The translations under genes and the position numbers were made by a program. The notes below the pieces were generated by a model. It worked only from the letters and a program-made list of their open reading frames with translations. It did no database searches and was not told the origin of the DNA. This document shows, in pieces, positions 52,540 to 61,654 of a stretch of DNA of 64,000 bases. This DNA is from Ornithinibacillus caprae (GTDB lineage Bacteria; Bacillota; Bacilli; Bacillales; Amphibacillaceae). The number at the start of each line of letters is the position of its first letter. Position 1 is the first letter of the stretch. The DNA lies in contig NZ_WOCA01000011.1 in NCBI RefSeq assembly GCF_009728145.1, positions 62,001 through 126,000 on the forward strand, written 5' to 3'.

Positions 52540-53217
52540 ATGGCAGCCGAATGGGAAAAAATTGGGGACTCACTTTCAAAAATTACTATCTATTCCAATC
52601 CCAATAACGAACCTGTAACAATAAGTGGTGATACAGATGGACTGCATTGTATTGGAATAGGTACAGATGCAGCTGTGTTCCAATCACCATCTGCTCCAGC
52701 TTATGCATTCAAACTTTTTGCAGAAGACAAATTATACAAGATTAAAATTGAACAAAAGATTTATAAGATGATCGGAGATTCTCCATTTTTTCCTACATGC
52801 TTTTCTGCAAAGGATAAATACCTTGTTTTAAGCTATGAAGATGGCGTAACTCTCTTTGATTGCCTATTACAAGGTATTCATATACCAAAACAGGTGATAC
52901 AAGATGTGGAGGATGCTAGAAAATATGTACGTCAAAAAGGGTTGAATCCCCGTGATATGCATTTGAAAAATATTTTACTTCAAGACAATCGAGCGAAAAT
53001 AATTGATGTTACGGAGTATATACAACCAGGGAATGATTTTCGGTGGGAACATTTAAAAGAAGCATATGAAGAGTATTACCATATCATTGCTGGGAAGTCA
53101 GTTCCATTTTGGTTATTAGATACAATTCGAAAATGGTATAACAAGAGGGATGCTTATTTTTCTTCCTATGATGATTTTGTAAATTTTGTTTTGAGATTTA
53201 TTCCATTCAAAAAATGA
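52540..53217 (+). CDS. Protein-kinase-like protein (YrzF type)
   Basis: 225 residues with a reduced eukaryotic-like kinase fold. A Gly loop IGIGTDAAVF, the Lys in AFKLF, then the catalytic loop LNPRDMHLKNILL (Asp and Asn present; His of HRD replaced by Pro) and a metal-site IIDVTEY (DVT rather than DFG). The C-lobe is short. Similar truncated kinases exist in Bacillus (YrzF). Activity is possible but uncertain because of the changed motifs. GGAGAGATGAT precedes the ATG. Single gene. Confidence 0.8.
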   Translation: MAAEWEKIGDSLSKITIYSNPNNEPVTISGDTDGLHCIGIGTDAAVFQSPSAPAYAFKLFAEDKLYKIKIEQKIYKMIGDSPFFPTCFSAKDKYLVLSYEDGVTLFDCLLQGIHIPKQVIQDVEDARKYVRQKGLNPRDMHLKNILLQDNRAKIIDVTEYIQPGNDFRWEHLKEAYEEYYHIIAGKSVPFWLLDTIRKWYNKRDAYFSSYDDFVNFVLRFIPFKK

Positions 53218-53296
53218 GGTTCTATTACGGAGTATAGGATTAATAGTTAGTATGCTATCATGGAAATAGTTACTTTAGTACAAAGGAGGAATTCAT

Positions 53297-54244
53297 ATGC
53301 AATCCAAAGAACCAATACAACTAGATGATCGGATTTATTTAATAGATGGTTTTGATCTAGGGGTAGCAGACCGAACTGGCTCTTATATCATAATGGAAGA
53401 GGAACTCACTATCATTGAAACGGGACCAAGTCCTTCAGTAAAACATATTAAAAATGGATTAGATGCTTTAGGGCTCTCCTTAGATCAAGTAAAGTATATT
53501 ATCGTAACACATATTCATTTGGATCACGCTGGGGGTACGGGGTTGTTATTGCAGCAATGTCCAAATGCTAAAGTGGTTGTTCACCCTAAAGGAGAGCGTC
53601 ATTTAATAAATCCGAGAAAACTAGCAGCAGGAGCTAGAGCAATTTATGGGGATAGTTTTTCCGAACTATTCGAACCGATTATTCCAGTCCCAGAAGATAG
53701 GTTATTGGTAAAAGGAGAAGGTGACACACTCCGGGTAGGCTCTACTTGTACATTAGAATTTTTAGATACACCAGGACATGCTAGACATCATTTTAGTATT
53801 TATGATCCGATTAGTAATGGAATGTTTACTGGAGATACAGTAGGTGTTCGATATGAACATTTAATACGTGAAGGTATTGATTTATTTTTACCATCAACCT
53901 CCCCGAATCATTTCGATCCAAATGCCATGCATGATTCGATTAAAAGAATGCTAGATAAACATTTAGATAGAATTTACTATGGGCATTTTGGGATGACGAA
54001 AAAAACAACCAAGGCATTAATACAGGTGGCTGAATGGTTAGATATCTTTGTCGAAGAAGGAGAACAAGTAGTTGCAGAAGGAAAGGGGTATGATGAGCTT
54101 TCTACAAGACTGTTAAATCGTGTGAAGGCATATTTACATGATTTCGGTGTTAGTGATGATCACGATGTATATATATTAATTAATCTAGATATGCAAGTAT
54201 GTGCCTTAGGCATTATTGATTACTTTCAAAAGATAAAACAGTAA
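53297..54244 (+). CDS. MBL-fold metallo-hydrolase
   Basis: 315 residues. Beta-lactamase-fold core to about residue 215 with the dinuclear metal motif THIHLDHAGG (HxHxDH), further ligands His in TPGHARHH and Asp in TGDTVG, and the last His in YGHFG. A helical C-terminal part (about 220-315) follows. Resembles glyoxalase II-like and YobT-like hydrolases; the substrate is not identifiable. AAAGGAGGA ribosome site; single gene with terminator. Confidence 0.88.
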   Translation: MQSKEPIQLDDRIYLIDGFDLGVADRTGSYIIMEEELTIIETGPSPSVKHIKNGLDALGLSLDQVKYIIVTHIHLDHAGGTGLLLQQCPNAKVVVHPKGERHLINPRKLAAGARAIYGDSFSELFEPIIPVPEDRLLVKGEGDTLRVGSTCTLEFLDTPGHARHHFSIYDPISNGMFTGDTVGVRYEHLIREGIDLFLPSTSPNHFDPNAMHDSIKRMLDKHLDRIYYGHFGMTKKTTKALIQVAEWLDIFVEEGEQVVAEGKGYDELSTRLLNRVKAYLHDFGVSDDHDVYILINLDMQVCALGIIDYFQKIKQ

Positions 54245-54248
54245 CGAG

Positions 54249-54288
54249 GAAAAGTGCTTATATTAACATAAATATAGGCACTTTTTAT
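54249..54288 (+). terminator. Rho-independent terminator
   Basis: AAAAGTGC...GGCACTTTTT hairpin with an AT-rich upper stem and a T tail. Ends the MBL hydrolase gene. Confidence 0.75.
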
Positions 54289-54312
54289 CACCTTGTTTCC
54301 TTATATCAAACT

Positions 54313-54705
54313 TTAAATATCTTCTTCTGTCCTCATGAACGTCAACAAAACAAATAGTACAAAGCTGAAAAGTAAAATAGTTCCTCCGACAATAAAGAAA
54401 ACGGTAGTAAAGGAATTAGGAAATTGAAATGGATTTAAAAAGTAAAACCACATACCAGTTGTTAATCCAACCGTACCGATTATAGCGGTCCAAACATGAA
54501 ATGCTGCAAGAATTTTGTTGGAGGGAGTAAATATTTTGTAATATACTGCCCATGCAAATAGTGTTAACCAGCCGACAACGAGAATATGCGCATGAACGGA
54601 TTTAAATGCATAACCACCAGCACCAGCCATATGTGACCCTAAAAACACTCCGATTAACGCAAAGATGGCAGAAAATCGTAATAATATTTTGCTATAGGAA
54701 TTCAC
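54313..54705 (-). CDS. Small four-helix membrane protein with oxidase-like histidines
   Basis: 130 residues, four membrane helices. SVHAHILVVGWLTLFAW recalls helix II of heme-copper oxidases of the cbb3/NorB type (HAHxxxxGW), and AAFHVWTAIIGTVGLTTGMW follows in the next helix. Short proteins of this sort in Bacilli are often labelled cytochrome-c-oxidase-like but have too few helices to be a full subunit I. GTG start with AAAGGAGGT upstream. 16 nt downstream of exoA on the same strand. Function unknown. Confidence 0.75.
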   Translation of the reverse strand: MNSYSKILLRFSAIFALIGVFLGSHMAGAGGYAFKSVHAHILVVGWLTLFAWAVYYKIFTPSNKILAAFHVWTAIIGTVGLTTGMWFYFLNPFQFPNSFTTVFFIVGGTILLFSFVLFVLLTFMRTEEDI

Positions 54706-54720
54706 GTATATTACCTCCTT

Positions 54721-55485
54721 TTAATGTTTTGGTTCTTCTAAACTTAACATAATTGGACAATGGTCGCTTCCTAATACGTCTGCATGTACCTGTGAGTCTT
54801 TTAAATAGTTTTCTAGTCGATTAGATACTATAAAATAATCAATCCGCCAGCCTATATTTCTCTCTCGAACTGTTTTCATGTAAGACCACCACGTATATAT
54901 TCCTTCTGTTTTGGGATGAAAATAACGTAATGTATCTATGAATCCAGTTTCTAGCAATCTAGTCATTTTTCCACGTTCTTCTTTTGTAAAACCAGAGTTA
55001 CCGTGGTTCGTTTTATAATTTTTTAAATCTATTTCCTGGTGAGCAACATTTAAATCTCCACATAAGACAACTGGTTTCTTAGCATCTAAAGCTTTGATGT
55101 GATCAAGGAACATGTCTTCCCAATTTAATCTAATATCAAGACGTGCTAAATCTCGTTGTGAGTTTGGGGTGTATACATTTACTAAATAGAAGCCTTCATA
55201 TTCTAAAGTTAGAATTCGACCTTCTGGTTGGCTAGTATCATTTCCTAAACCATAGCTCACAGATAATGGTTTTTTCTTTGTAAAAACAGCAGTACCGGAG
55301 TATCCTTTTCGCTCTGCATAATTCCAGTATTGATGATAGCCTTCTAATTCTAGTTGGATTTGACCTTCTTGTAATTTTGTTTCCTGTACACAGAAAATAT
55401 CTGCATTTATTCGATGAAAATATTCTAAAAAACCTTTTCGCACACAAGCGCGAAGTCCGTTTACATTCCAAGACACGAGTTTCAT
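54721..55485 (-). CDS. exoA: Exodeoxyribonuclease III / AP endonuclease ExoA
   Basis: 254-residue base-excision-repair nuclease. Family motifs in order: KLVSWNVNGLRA, the metal Glu in FCVQETKLQ, Tyr in YTPNS, CGDLNVAH, and the catalytic WRIDYFIVS and GSDHCPI at the C-terminus. ATG at 55485 follows AAGGGGAAT; the open frame runs 19 codons further upstream, but that part is the dispersed repeat element and encodes no ExoA sequence. Constitutive DNA repair. Confidence 0.96.
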   Translation of the reverse strand: MKLVSWNVNGLRACVRKGFLEYFHRINADIFCVQETKLQEGQIQLELEGYHQYWNYAERKGYSGTAVFTKKKPLSVSYGLGNDTSQPEGRILTLEYEGFYLVNVYTPNSQRDLARLDIRLNWEDMFLDHIKALDAKKPVVLCGDLNVAHQEIDLKNYKTNHGNSGFTKEERGKMTRLLETGFIDTLRYFHPKTEGIYTWWSYMKTVRERNIGWRIDYFIVSNRLENYLKDSQVHADVLGSDHCPIMLSLEEPKH

Positions 55486-55510
55486 AGGTGTTAATTCCCC
55501 TTCATTGGTA

Positions 55511-55591
55511 GATTGGAAAGGATAAACTTTCCTATCTTGCATAAGTGCAACTTGGCATTCACCATAAAGGCTTGGCGAATACCAAGTTTTC
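55511..55591. repeat. Dispersed double-hairpin element (copy B)
   Basis: About 81 bp with two stem-loops: GATTGGAAAG / CTTTCCTATC (55511-55536) and CTTGGCATTCACC / GGCGAATACCAAG (55551-55586). Between them is TTGCATAAGTGCAA. Both ends recur at 35714-35754 and 36034-36051, where a tandem array lies between them. It lies just upstream of exoA. Confidence 0.65.
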
Positions 55592-55639
55592 TAATATAGC
55601 TATTTGTCCAATATATTTTAACATAATATTTTTTTCTTG

Positions 55640-55740
55640 TTGACACTCATAGTGTATTAAGTCTATAATACACCATAGATAGTGTATTAACTGGTTAGTA
55701 CATATTTTTTTGCGTTTGCTGTATTAATCGATTAATACAG
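55640..55740 (+). promoter_or_regulatory. Promoter and GntR operators of the Ytr-type operon
   Basis: Perfect hexamers TTGACA (55640-55645) and TATAAT (55664-55669), spacer 18 bp. The inverted repeat GTGTATTA / TAATACAC (55652-55673) overlaps the -10 box, and a second, perfect 22-bp palindrome with arms CTGTATTAATC lies at 55719-55740. A third partial site, GTGTATTAACTGG, is near 55682. Binding of the GntR repressor at 55782 should shut the promoter. Confidence 0.8.
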
Positions 55741-55781
55741 TTGTAGTTTGAAATACACCATGAAATATAGGAGTTGTGGGT

Positions 55782-56156
55782 ATGAATGTGAATTTTAATA
55801 ATCGTGATCCTGTTTATATACAGGTTATACGCCATTTTAAAGAACAAATTGCCACAGGTAGTCTAGAACCGGGAGAAGAAATATCGTCACGTCGAGAGTT
55901 AGCAAATAAATTAAAGATTAATCCGAATACAGCGCAACGTGCGTATAAGGAAATGGAGGAACAACGCTTGATTTATACCGAAAGAAATTTACCAAGTCGG
56001 ATAACAAAAGATGAACAGGTTTTGAAGGCTGTTAGAGAAGAATTGATATTACAAGCAGTAGATTCATTTATTACTTCCGTTCGTTCCATCAATGTTCCAT
56101 TAGAAGAAGTGTTAGATTTAGTAAAAGAAAATTATGAAAAGCATTGTGATGAATAG
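55782..56156 (+). CDS. ytrA: GntR-family repressor, YtrA type
   Basis: 124 residues, N-terminal winged helix only with a short C-terminal dimerisation helix, as in the YtrA subfamily. DNA-binding part: NRDPVYIQVIRHFKEQIATG, SSRRELANKLKINPNTAQRAYKEME. ATG at 55782 with AGGAG 8 nt upstream (a GTG two codons earlier is less well placed). First gene of a six-gene operon. In B. subtilis YtrA represses an ABC operon induced by cell-wall antibiotics; the same is expected here. Confidence 0.92.
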   Translation: MNVNFNNRDPVYIQVIRHFKEQIATGSLEPGEEISSRRELANKLKINPNTAQRAYKEMEEQRLIYTERNLPSRITKDEQVLKAVREELILQAVDSFITSVRSINVPLEEVLDLVKENYEKHCDE

Positions 56157-56167
56157 GGGGGACTTTC

Positions 56168-56857
56168 ATGATAGAGGTAAAAGGTGTTACGAAAAAATTT
56201 GGTCGTAAACAAGTACTAAAAGGGATTTCCTTTACAGCTGAAAAAGGTGAGATAACTTGTTTAATAGGTATAAATGGTGTTGGTAAAACAACGATCATGA
56301 ATGCCATTATGGCACTTACACCAATTAATAATGGGCAAATATTAATCAATGGAGAAGAAATACACAAAGGTAGCTATGAAAAAATTACATTTATACCTGA
56401 TGCGATTACCATGCTTCCACAAATGAAAATTTCGGATGCAATGCAGTTTATGGATGATTTTTATGACTGTTGGAATCAAAAACGTGCTGATGAAATGCTT
56501 GGCTTTTTTAAATTGGATAAAAATGAACGGATTTCTAGTCTTTCCAAAGGTAATACGGCAAAAGTAAATCTTTTATTAGGATTAGCAATGGATGTGGATT
56601 ATGTACTGATGGATGAGCCATTTTCAGGGATTGATATCTTTAGCCGAGAGCAAATTGCTGAGGTATTTACTAGTCACTTAATTGAAGATCGTGGCGTTAT
56701 TATTACAACACATGAAATTAATGATATTGAGCATCTAATTGATAAAGCAATTTTATTAAATGAAGGTGTTGTGTTAAAAGAATTTAATACGGAAGAAATT
56801 CGTGAAAATGAAGGTAAGTCAGTTATTGATGTGATGAGAGAGGTGTATCAGTCATGA
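56168..56857 (+). CDS. ABC transporter ATP-binding protein, YtrB-like
   Basis: 229-residue ATPase. Walker A LIGINGVGKTTIM, signature LSKGNTAKVNLL (degenerate), Walker B YVLMDEPFSGIDI, switch His TTHEINDIE. GGGGGGACTTTC just before the ATG. 4-nt overlap with the following permease. Shorter than B. subtilis YtrB (which is nearer 290 residues), but the order GntR-ATPase-permease matches. Confidence 0.9.
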   Translation: MIEVKGVTKKFGRKQVLKGISFTAEKGEITCLIGINGVGKTTIMNAIMALTPINNGQILINGEEIHKGSYEKITFIPDAITMLPQMKISDAMQFMDDFYDCWNQKRADEMLGFFKLDKNERISSLSKGNTAKVNLLLGLAMDVDYVLMDEPFSGIDIFSREQIAEVFTSHLIEDRGVIITTHEINDIEHLIDKAILLNEGVVLKEFNTEEIRENEGKSVIDVMREVYQS

Positions 56858-57687
56858 GCAGATATTTAAAATTAGTTGATTTTGAAATCAAACGATTTCT
56901 TAAGATATATCTTGTTTTAGTTGGAGTTACAATTGTTTCTCAACTACTGGGTGTCATCTTTACATCGAAAAATTATTTAAATTTAGCCAATGAAATGATG
57001 TATAAAGAAATGCTCTCTAAGGAGACATTTTTACAACAATATGGTTCATTTTCTTTTCTTCAAGTGACGCAAACCACTTGGTTTGTGGGACCAATTGCTT
57101 TATGTATTGTTACACTATTGATTTATGTGTTCTTCATCTGGTACCGTGATTGGTTTGGCAAGAATACCTTTATTTATCGATTATTAATGTTACCTACTGC
57201 CAGGTTAAATGTGTATCTTGCAAAAGCAACAACCATCTTTTTATTCGTGCTAGGTTTGGTTTCTATTCAGCTAATATTACTCCCAATAGAGAATAATATT
57301 TTACAGTTGATAATACCTACAGATTTAAGAACGGATTTAGCAACTGCGGAGATTATTAATTCATTTTATTATTTAGCCATACTTTTTCCATATTCGTTTA
57401 CTGAATTCTTGATTTATTATGGATTGGGATTTATGGCAGTATTTGTTGTCTTTACATCGATTCTATTTGAACGGAGTTTTCGATTGAAAGGTGTCGTTTT
57501 AGGGGTATTATACGGAGGTTTTTCATTACTAATATTATTTTCCCCAGTACTAATTGATGGATTAATATTGGTGAATTTCTTCTATCCATTAGAAATATTT
57601 TTACTTAGCTGCTTAATGGCTGTGATTGTAACTGCCATGTCAATTTGGCTTAGTAATTATCTATTAAAGAATAAGATAAGGGTGTGA
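56854..57687 (+). CDS. ABC permease, YtrC/YtrD-like
   Basis: 277 residues with six membrane segments and a short extracytoplasmic loop between helices 1 and 2 (residues ~40-75). No conserved motif is recognised beyond topology; the assignment rests on hydrophobicity and on its ATGA overlap with the ATPase gene. Probably the membrane half of the first exporter module in this operon. Confidence 0.82.
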   Translation: MSRYLKLVDFEIKRFLKIYLVLVGVTIVSQLLGVIFTSKNYLNLANEMMYKEMLSKETFLQQYGSFSFLQVTQTTWFVGPIALCIVTLLIYVFFIWYRDWFGKNTFIYRLLMLPTARLNVYLAKATTIFLFVLGLVSIQLILLPIENNILQLIIPTDLRTDLATAEIINSFYYLAILFPYSFTEFLIYYGLGFMAVFVVFTSILFERSFRLKGVVLGVLYGGFSLLILFSPVLIDGLILVNFFYPLEIFLLSCLMAVIVTAMSIWLSNYLLKNKIRV

Positions 57688-57693
57688 TTGGAG

Positions 57694-58986
57694 ATGAATA
57701 TAAAACGATATTGGCAGTCGATTCTAATTATTATTGTTATTTTAGTTACAATTAGCACCTACTATTTACAATCTAGCTTTGCAAGTGACTATCTCCCTCA
57801 ATTTACATTTACTAAAATTAGCGGAGATGAGAGTCATATAGATGGAATTACGATTACTGCTGATTATACAGAACAATCCTTAGCAGGGATGTACGATCGT
57901 ATTGTAATAGAGAAGGATCATGCATCATTTACTAGTGATTTATCCTTTATTGAAAGATTGGATCATTACGATGATCGGATTAAAAATTACCGAAAAGAGT
58001 ATCGAAGTTTTATGCGAGGAAAACTGGGGATCTATTCTTTCTATGAGGATGAGAAATCATTAGCTTATGCAGACGTTAAATGGGTCTATGGTGATTATGT
58101 GCAACCAGATAATGGATCGTTTGTTATAGACGTATTAGATAAGGAGACAGAGCAAGTAATAACCTCTTTTCAATATGATGTACCAAACGTAGAGGATTTT
58201 CACTGGGTTTCAGTAGAGGACGTTCAGTTAGTAGATCGAAAGCTTAACATTACTACGAGAAACCATCCAAAAAATTACGAAGAAGAGATGGAAATACATG
58301 TGTATACATTCGATTTAGATAATCAAGAATTGATATCCGATCAGGAACTTCTATCCATTCCAAGCACAAATGAAGGTCAAGGTTGGACAGACGTGGTCAA
58401 TTTAAATGAAACGGATAATGTAGAACCAAACAACTATCTTGTTTTAAAAAAGATGGTAATGGAAGAAGTAAGAGTACCAGAGGAAGAGTATGGAGAATAT
58501 AATGAAAGATCTTTTTATGAAGCGGATGAGGTTCCATATGGTATGGAGGTAAAAGAAAATCAATTATTCGCTTATAACTATGAAACGAATGAGATAGAAG
58601 AAATATCACTCCCTGAAGAACTTCAAGTTTTAATGGATGCCGCTACCATTAGACCGTATAATGATGAGATTTACTTTATAACTTCTTCAGAAGATGGTTT
58701 AGAAGTAACTTCCTATCATATTGGAAGTCAAGAAATAGGGACTAAACAAACGTTTGATCTAGCTATTACACCCGAGTTAAATCCTTTTATAAAGATTAAC
58801 AATGGAAAAATGTATGTTGTTGCTACCAATCAAGGAGATAATCTGCAGCAGAAAGAAACAAATATCTTAGTTACCGATATTCATTCAGGTGAAACCTTAT
58901 ATGAAGGGAAACTAGAAATAAAGGATCCAAATTCAAACCAATCGGACTATGAGCTATATATATATGAAATAAATATGAAAGACTAA
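57694..58986 (+). CDS. Membrane-anchored extracytoplasmic protein, unknown
   Basis: About 430 residues: one N-terminal membrane helix (residues ~8-25, WQSILIIIVILVTISTYYL) then a soluble acidic domain outside the cell, rich in beta strands (ITADYTEQSLAGMYDRIVIEKDH, YGDYVQPDNGSFVIDVLDKETEQ). It may form a beta-propeller, judging from the recurring strand pattern; not recognised as a known family. Sits between the permease and the second ABC module, where B. subtilis has a second permease. Likely an accessory sensor or periplasmic-side subunit. ATG at 57694 preferred; a TTG two codons earlier is possible. Confidence 0.75.
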   Translation: MNIKRYWQSILIIIVILVTISTYYLQSSFASDYLPQFTFTKISGDESHIDGITITADYTEQSLAGMYDRIVIEKDHASFTSDLSFIERLDHYDDRIKNYRKEYRSFMRGKLGIYSFYEDEKSLAYADVKWVYGDYVQPDNGSFVIDVLDKETEQVITSFQYDVPNVEDFHWVSVEDVQLVDRKLNITTRNHPKNYEEEMEIHVYTFDLDNQELISDQELLSIPSTNEGQGWTDVVNLNETDNVEPNNYLVLKKMVMEEVRVPEEEYGEYNERSFYEADEVPYGMEVKENQLFAYNYETNEIEEISLPEELQVLMDAATIRPYNDEIYFITSSEDGLEVTSYHIGSQEIGTKQTFDLAITPELNPFIKINNGKMYVVATNQGDNLQQKETNILVTDIHSGETLYEGKLEIKDPNSNQSDYELYIYEINMKD

Positions 58987-58999
58987 TGGGGGATACGTT

Positions 59000-59692
59000 T
59001 TGATAAAGGTTAAACAACTAAGTCATCATTTTGAACTAGGAAAGAAAGAGAATAAAACGACTCTACCTGTTTTAAAAGATATATCTTTGCAGGTAGAAGC
59101 GGGAGAGATTGTATCAATAGTTGGAAAGAGTGGGTCGGGGAAGTCTACTTTATTAAACTTGATTAGTGGTTTTATTAAACCTACTGAAGGCGATATTTGG
59201 ATAAAAGATCAGAAAGTAACAGATTTCTCAGAAGCTAAATTTGCTGATTTTCGTTTGAATCAAATGGGATTTATTTTTCAAAGTTTTCAATTGATCCCTA
59301 GTATGACGGCTTACCAAAATATTGAGCTTCCTTTAATTTTAAAGGGGGAAAGTGAGATAGATAGAAAACAGAAAACAATAGCTATGCTAGAAAAGGTAGG
59401 TTTAGAAGAGTTTAAGGATCATTACCCTAGCGAATTGTCTGGTGGACAACAGCAACGTGTTAGTATCGGTAGAGCATTAGTTTTAGAGCCACCATTAATC
59501 CTTGCTGATGAGCCAACTGGTAGTCTCGATAGTGAGACAGAAGCAGATCTCTTAACGTTTATTCAGAAGTTAAATAAAGAATTAGGTGTTACATTTTTAA
59601 TTATTACTCATGATGAAGAGGTTGCACATATTGGCCATCGTTCGATCACAATTAGTGATGGCCAACTCATAGAGGGGAGTGACTCTCTATGA
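59000..59692 (+). CDS. ytrE: ABC ATPase of MacB/LolD type, YtrE-like
   Basis: 230 residues. Walker [14 protein letters not shown], signature [16 protein letters not shown], Walker [15 protein letters not shown], switch His IITHDEEVA: fully active type. TTG start with GGGGGA 9 nt upstream. Overlaps the FtsX-type permease by 4 nt. Same size and place as B. subtilis YtrE. Confidence 0.92.
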   Translation: MIKVKQLSHHFELGKKENKTTLPVLKDISLQVEAGEIVSIVGKSGSGKSTLLNLISGFIKPTEGDIWIKDQKVTDFSEAKFADFRLNQMGFIFQSFQLIPSMTAYQNIELPLILKGESEIDRKQKTIAMLEKVGLEEFKDHYPSELSGGQQQRVSIGRALVLEPPLILADEPTGSLDSETEADLLTFIQKLNKELGVTFLIITHDEEVAHIGHRSITISDGQLIEGSDSL

Positions 59693-61029
59693 AAATAAAA
59701 GATCAGTTTCGATTTATTAGACAAAACATTAAAAAGAATAGAGTAAGAACATCTATGACCATATTAGCGACTGCAATGGGATGTGCTTTTCTAATCGTTC
59801 TTGCATCGGTTGGATATGGGTTACAGGAGACGGTGGTAAAGGATACATTAGAGGAACAGGTAGTAACGAAAATTGATGTTTATGGTCATGAAAGTGAAGG
59901 CAATTACCGTCCGTTATCCATGGAAGATGTAGAATACTTAGAATCGGTTGAAGGAGTTAAAGCTGTCACTAGACGAAATCAACTACGCCAAATTCCAACG
60001 TATTCAATCGATGAATATGACGCAGAAGCGATGGCCTATTCGACTCATTTCCCTTCCGAGGTTGAGTCGGGATTAGAGCTTAGTGGAGGGCGATTACCTG
60101 AAAATATAAATGAAGTTGTGGTCGGGTATCACTTTGTAAAACATTTAGTCAAAGATATGGACAATGCAGATATTTATGACGAAGAAAGTGGAGAAATTAA
60201 AAGTGAATATTTGTACCAGGATGATTTAATTGGGAAAACAATGGACATGAAGGTAAGAAAAGATGTAGAAGGTGAAGAAATTTACGAAACAATGTCCTTA
60301 ACAATTGTAGGTGTCTTAGAAAAACCTACAAGAGAGTGGATGCAAGATAGTAATGTTTACATTTCTCAGGAGATTTATGCCAAAGTGGAAGAGTTTACAG
60401 GTACACCAGGTGGAGAATTAGGAATTGACCCTGAGAACATAAATGAAGTAGATACCTCTAACACCTTTGATGATGTAAAAGTTTATGCAACAAATTTAGA
60501 AGCGGTTCAAGGGGTTTCAGATGAATTGGAAGAAAAAAATTATGCAATCTATTCCGTTGTTAGTGAAATGAAACAGATTAACATGTTGTTTACGATTGCT
60601 AAAGCTGGTTTGATATTAGTTGGTACCATTGCAATAATTATCGCATCAATTGGTATATATAACACGATGACGATGGCGGTGACTGAACGTGCACCAGATA
60701 TTGGGATCATGAAGGCAATTGGAGCAAATCCAAAAACGATTAAACAAATTTTTCTTTTAGAAAGTAGTTATATTGGAATAATTGGAGCTATTGTTGGTAC
60801 GATTGTTGCCTATTTAATTAGTCTTCTGGTGAATTTAGGACTCCCAATAATTATTGAGATGGCATTTCAGGATGAACTGCCAGAGGGATTACAGTTTTCT
60901 GCAATACCGTTAACGCTTGTTCTGATTGCTGTTGGAATATGTTTATTCGTTACTATACTATCAGGGATGCGTCCAGCTAAACGGGCTACTCAAATTGATG
61001 TATTAAAAGCGATGCGACGAGAAATATAA
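59689..61029 (+). CDS. ytrF: FtsX/MacB-type permease, YtrF-like
   Basis: 446 residues: helix 1 at about 20-45, a large extracytoplasmic MacB periplasmic-core-like domain at 50-290, and three C-terminal helices ending in the MRPAKRATQIDVLKAMR tail, a hallmark of FtsX permeases. The family transmits force rather than transporting across the membrane. It pairs with the ATPase at 59000. Last gene of the operon, followed by a terminator. Confidence 0.92.
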   Translation: MKIKDQFRFIRQNIKKNRVRTSMTILATAMGCAFLIVLASVGYGLQETVVKDTLEEQVVTKIDVYGHESEGNYRPLSMEDVEYLESVEGVKAVTRRNQLRQIPTYSIDEYDAEAMAYSTHFPSEVESGLELSGGRLPENINEVVVGYHFVKHLVKDMDNADIYDEESGEIKSEYLYQDDLIGKTMDMKVRKDVEGEEIYETMSLTIVGVLEKPTREWMQDSNVYISQEIYAKVEEFTGTPGGELGIDPENINEVDTSNTFDDVKVYATNLEAVQGVSDELEEKNYAIYSVVSEMKQINMLFTIAKAGLILVGTIAIIIASIGIYNTMTMAVTERAPDIGIMKAIGANPKTIKQIFLLESSYIGIIGAIVGTIVAYLISLLVNLGLPIIIEMAFQDELPEGLQFSAIPLTLVLIAVGICLFVTILSGMRPAKRATQIDVLKAMRREI

Positions 61030-61075
61030 ATTTAAAAAAAATATGTGATTCTCTCTTAATTATCAACGATCTCAT

Positions 61076-61114
61076 AATAAAACCCGAAACTACTATAGTT
61101 TTGGGTTTTATTAA
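61076..61114. terminator. Bidirectional terminator
   Basis: AATAAAACCC / GGGTTTTATT stem with a 17-base interior. Lies between the Ytr operon (+) and the coat gene (-). Confidence 0.8.
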
Positions 61115-61116
61115 AT

Positions 61117-61613
61117 TTAAGCTGCTGATAGAGGTGTTGTTGGAGATAGACATTGAATTGTGCAGAAACAGTGTAAATCAACTGTAATACAGATGCCTGT
61201 TTCAACTAAGTTACCTGTATTAGGTGGAACAATTACATCACATGCATCCTTCTTTATAGGGAGATGTGGTAATTTTCAGTTGCTTCTTCAAATTCTAGGA
61301 GCTCTAGTACAGCACAGCAATCTTTATCAATTTTCTTTGCACGGAAGACAGCAGTTTCTACGCATTCAAACAAATTGTTATCTCTTATCCCGGTTGCCAC
61401 AAAGAGGTCACAGTCTCCTTTGCAATAAAGTAAAAATGGAATCGTTGTATCTACTGGGCCGTTTACGGGGGAAAGTAACTGGTCGATAGATTGTTTACAC
61501 CCTGTAGTACAGCAATTATCGTTAGTGACAACAGCTACTTCATCTTGTGCTTTTACAATTTTCCGAACTACATCACATACGCAGTCTCCTTGTCTACTAC
61601 GTGAACAACTCAT
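61117..61613 (-). pseudogene. CotY/CotZ-type spore coat protein, frameshifted
   Basis: The first 119 codons encode a Cys-rich CotY/CotZ/ExsY-like protein: MSCSRSRQGDCVCDVV, DTTIPFLLYCKGD, KDCCAVLELL. They end in a stop at 61254. The missing C-terminal part is found in the -1 frame directly after: KKDACDVIVPPNTGN, then GICITVDLHCFCTIQCLSP to a stop at 61117. The break is near 61245-61255. A full-length product would be about 164 residues, normal for the family. Either a real frameshift or a sequencing error. AGAGAGG upstream of the ATG. Confidence 0.85.
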
Positions 61614-61654
61614 AGAAAAAACCTCTCTTTCTTTATATATTTATTAATACATTA

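Noticed and set aside
55486-55542. Longer N-terminus for ExoA
   Set aside because: The added residues are translated from the dispersed repeat element, and the ATG at 55485 has its own ribosome site and the conserved ExoA start.
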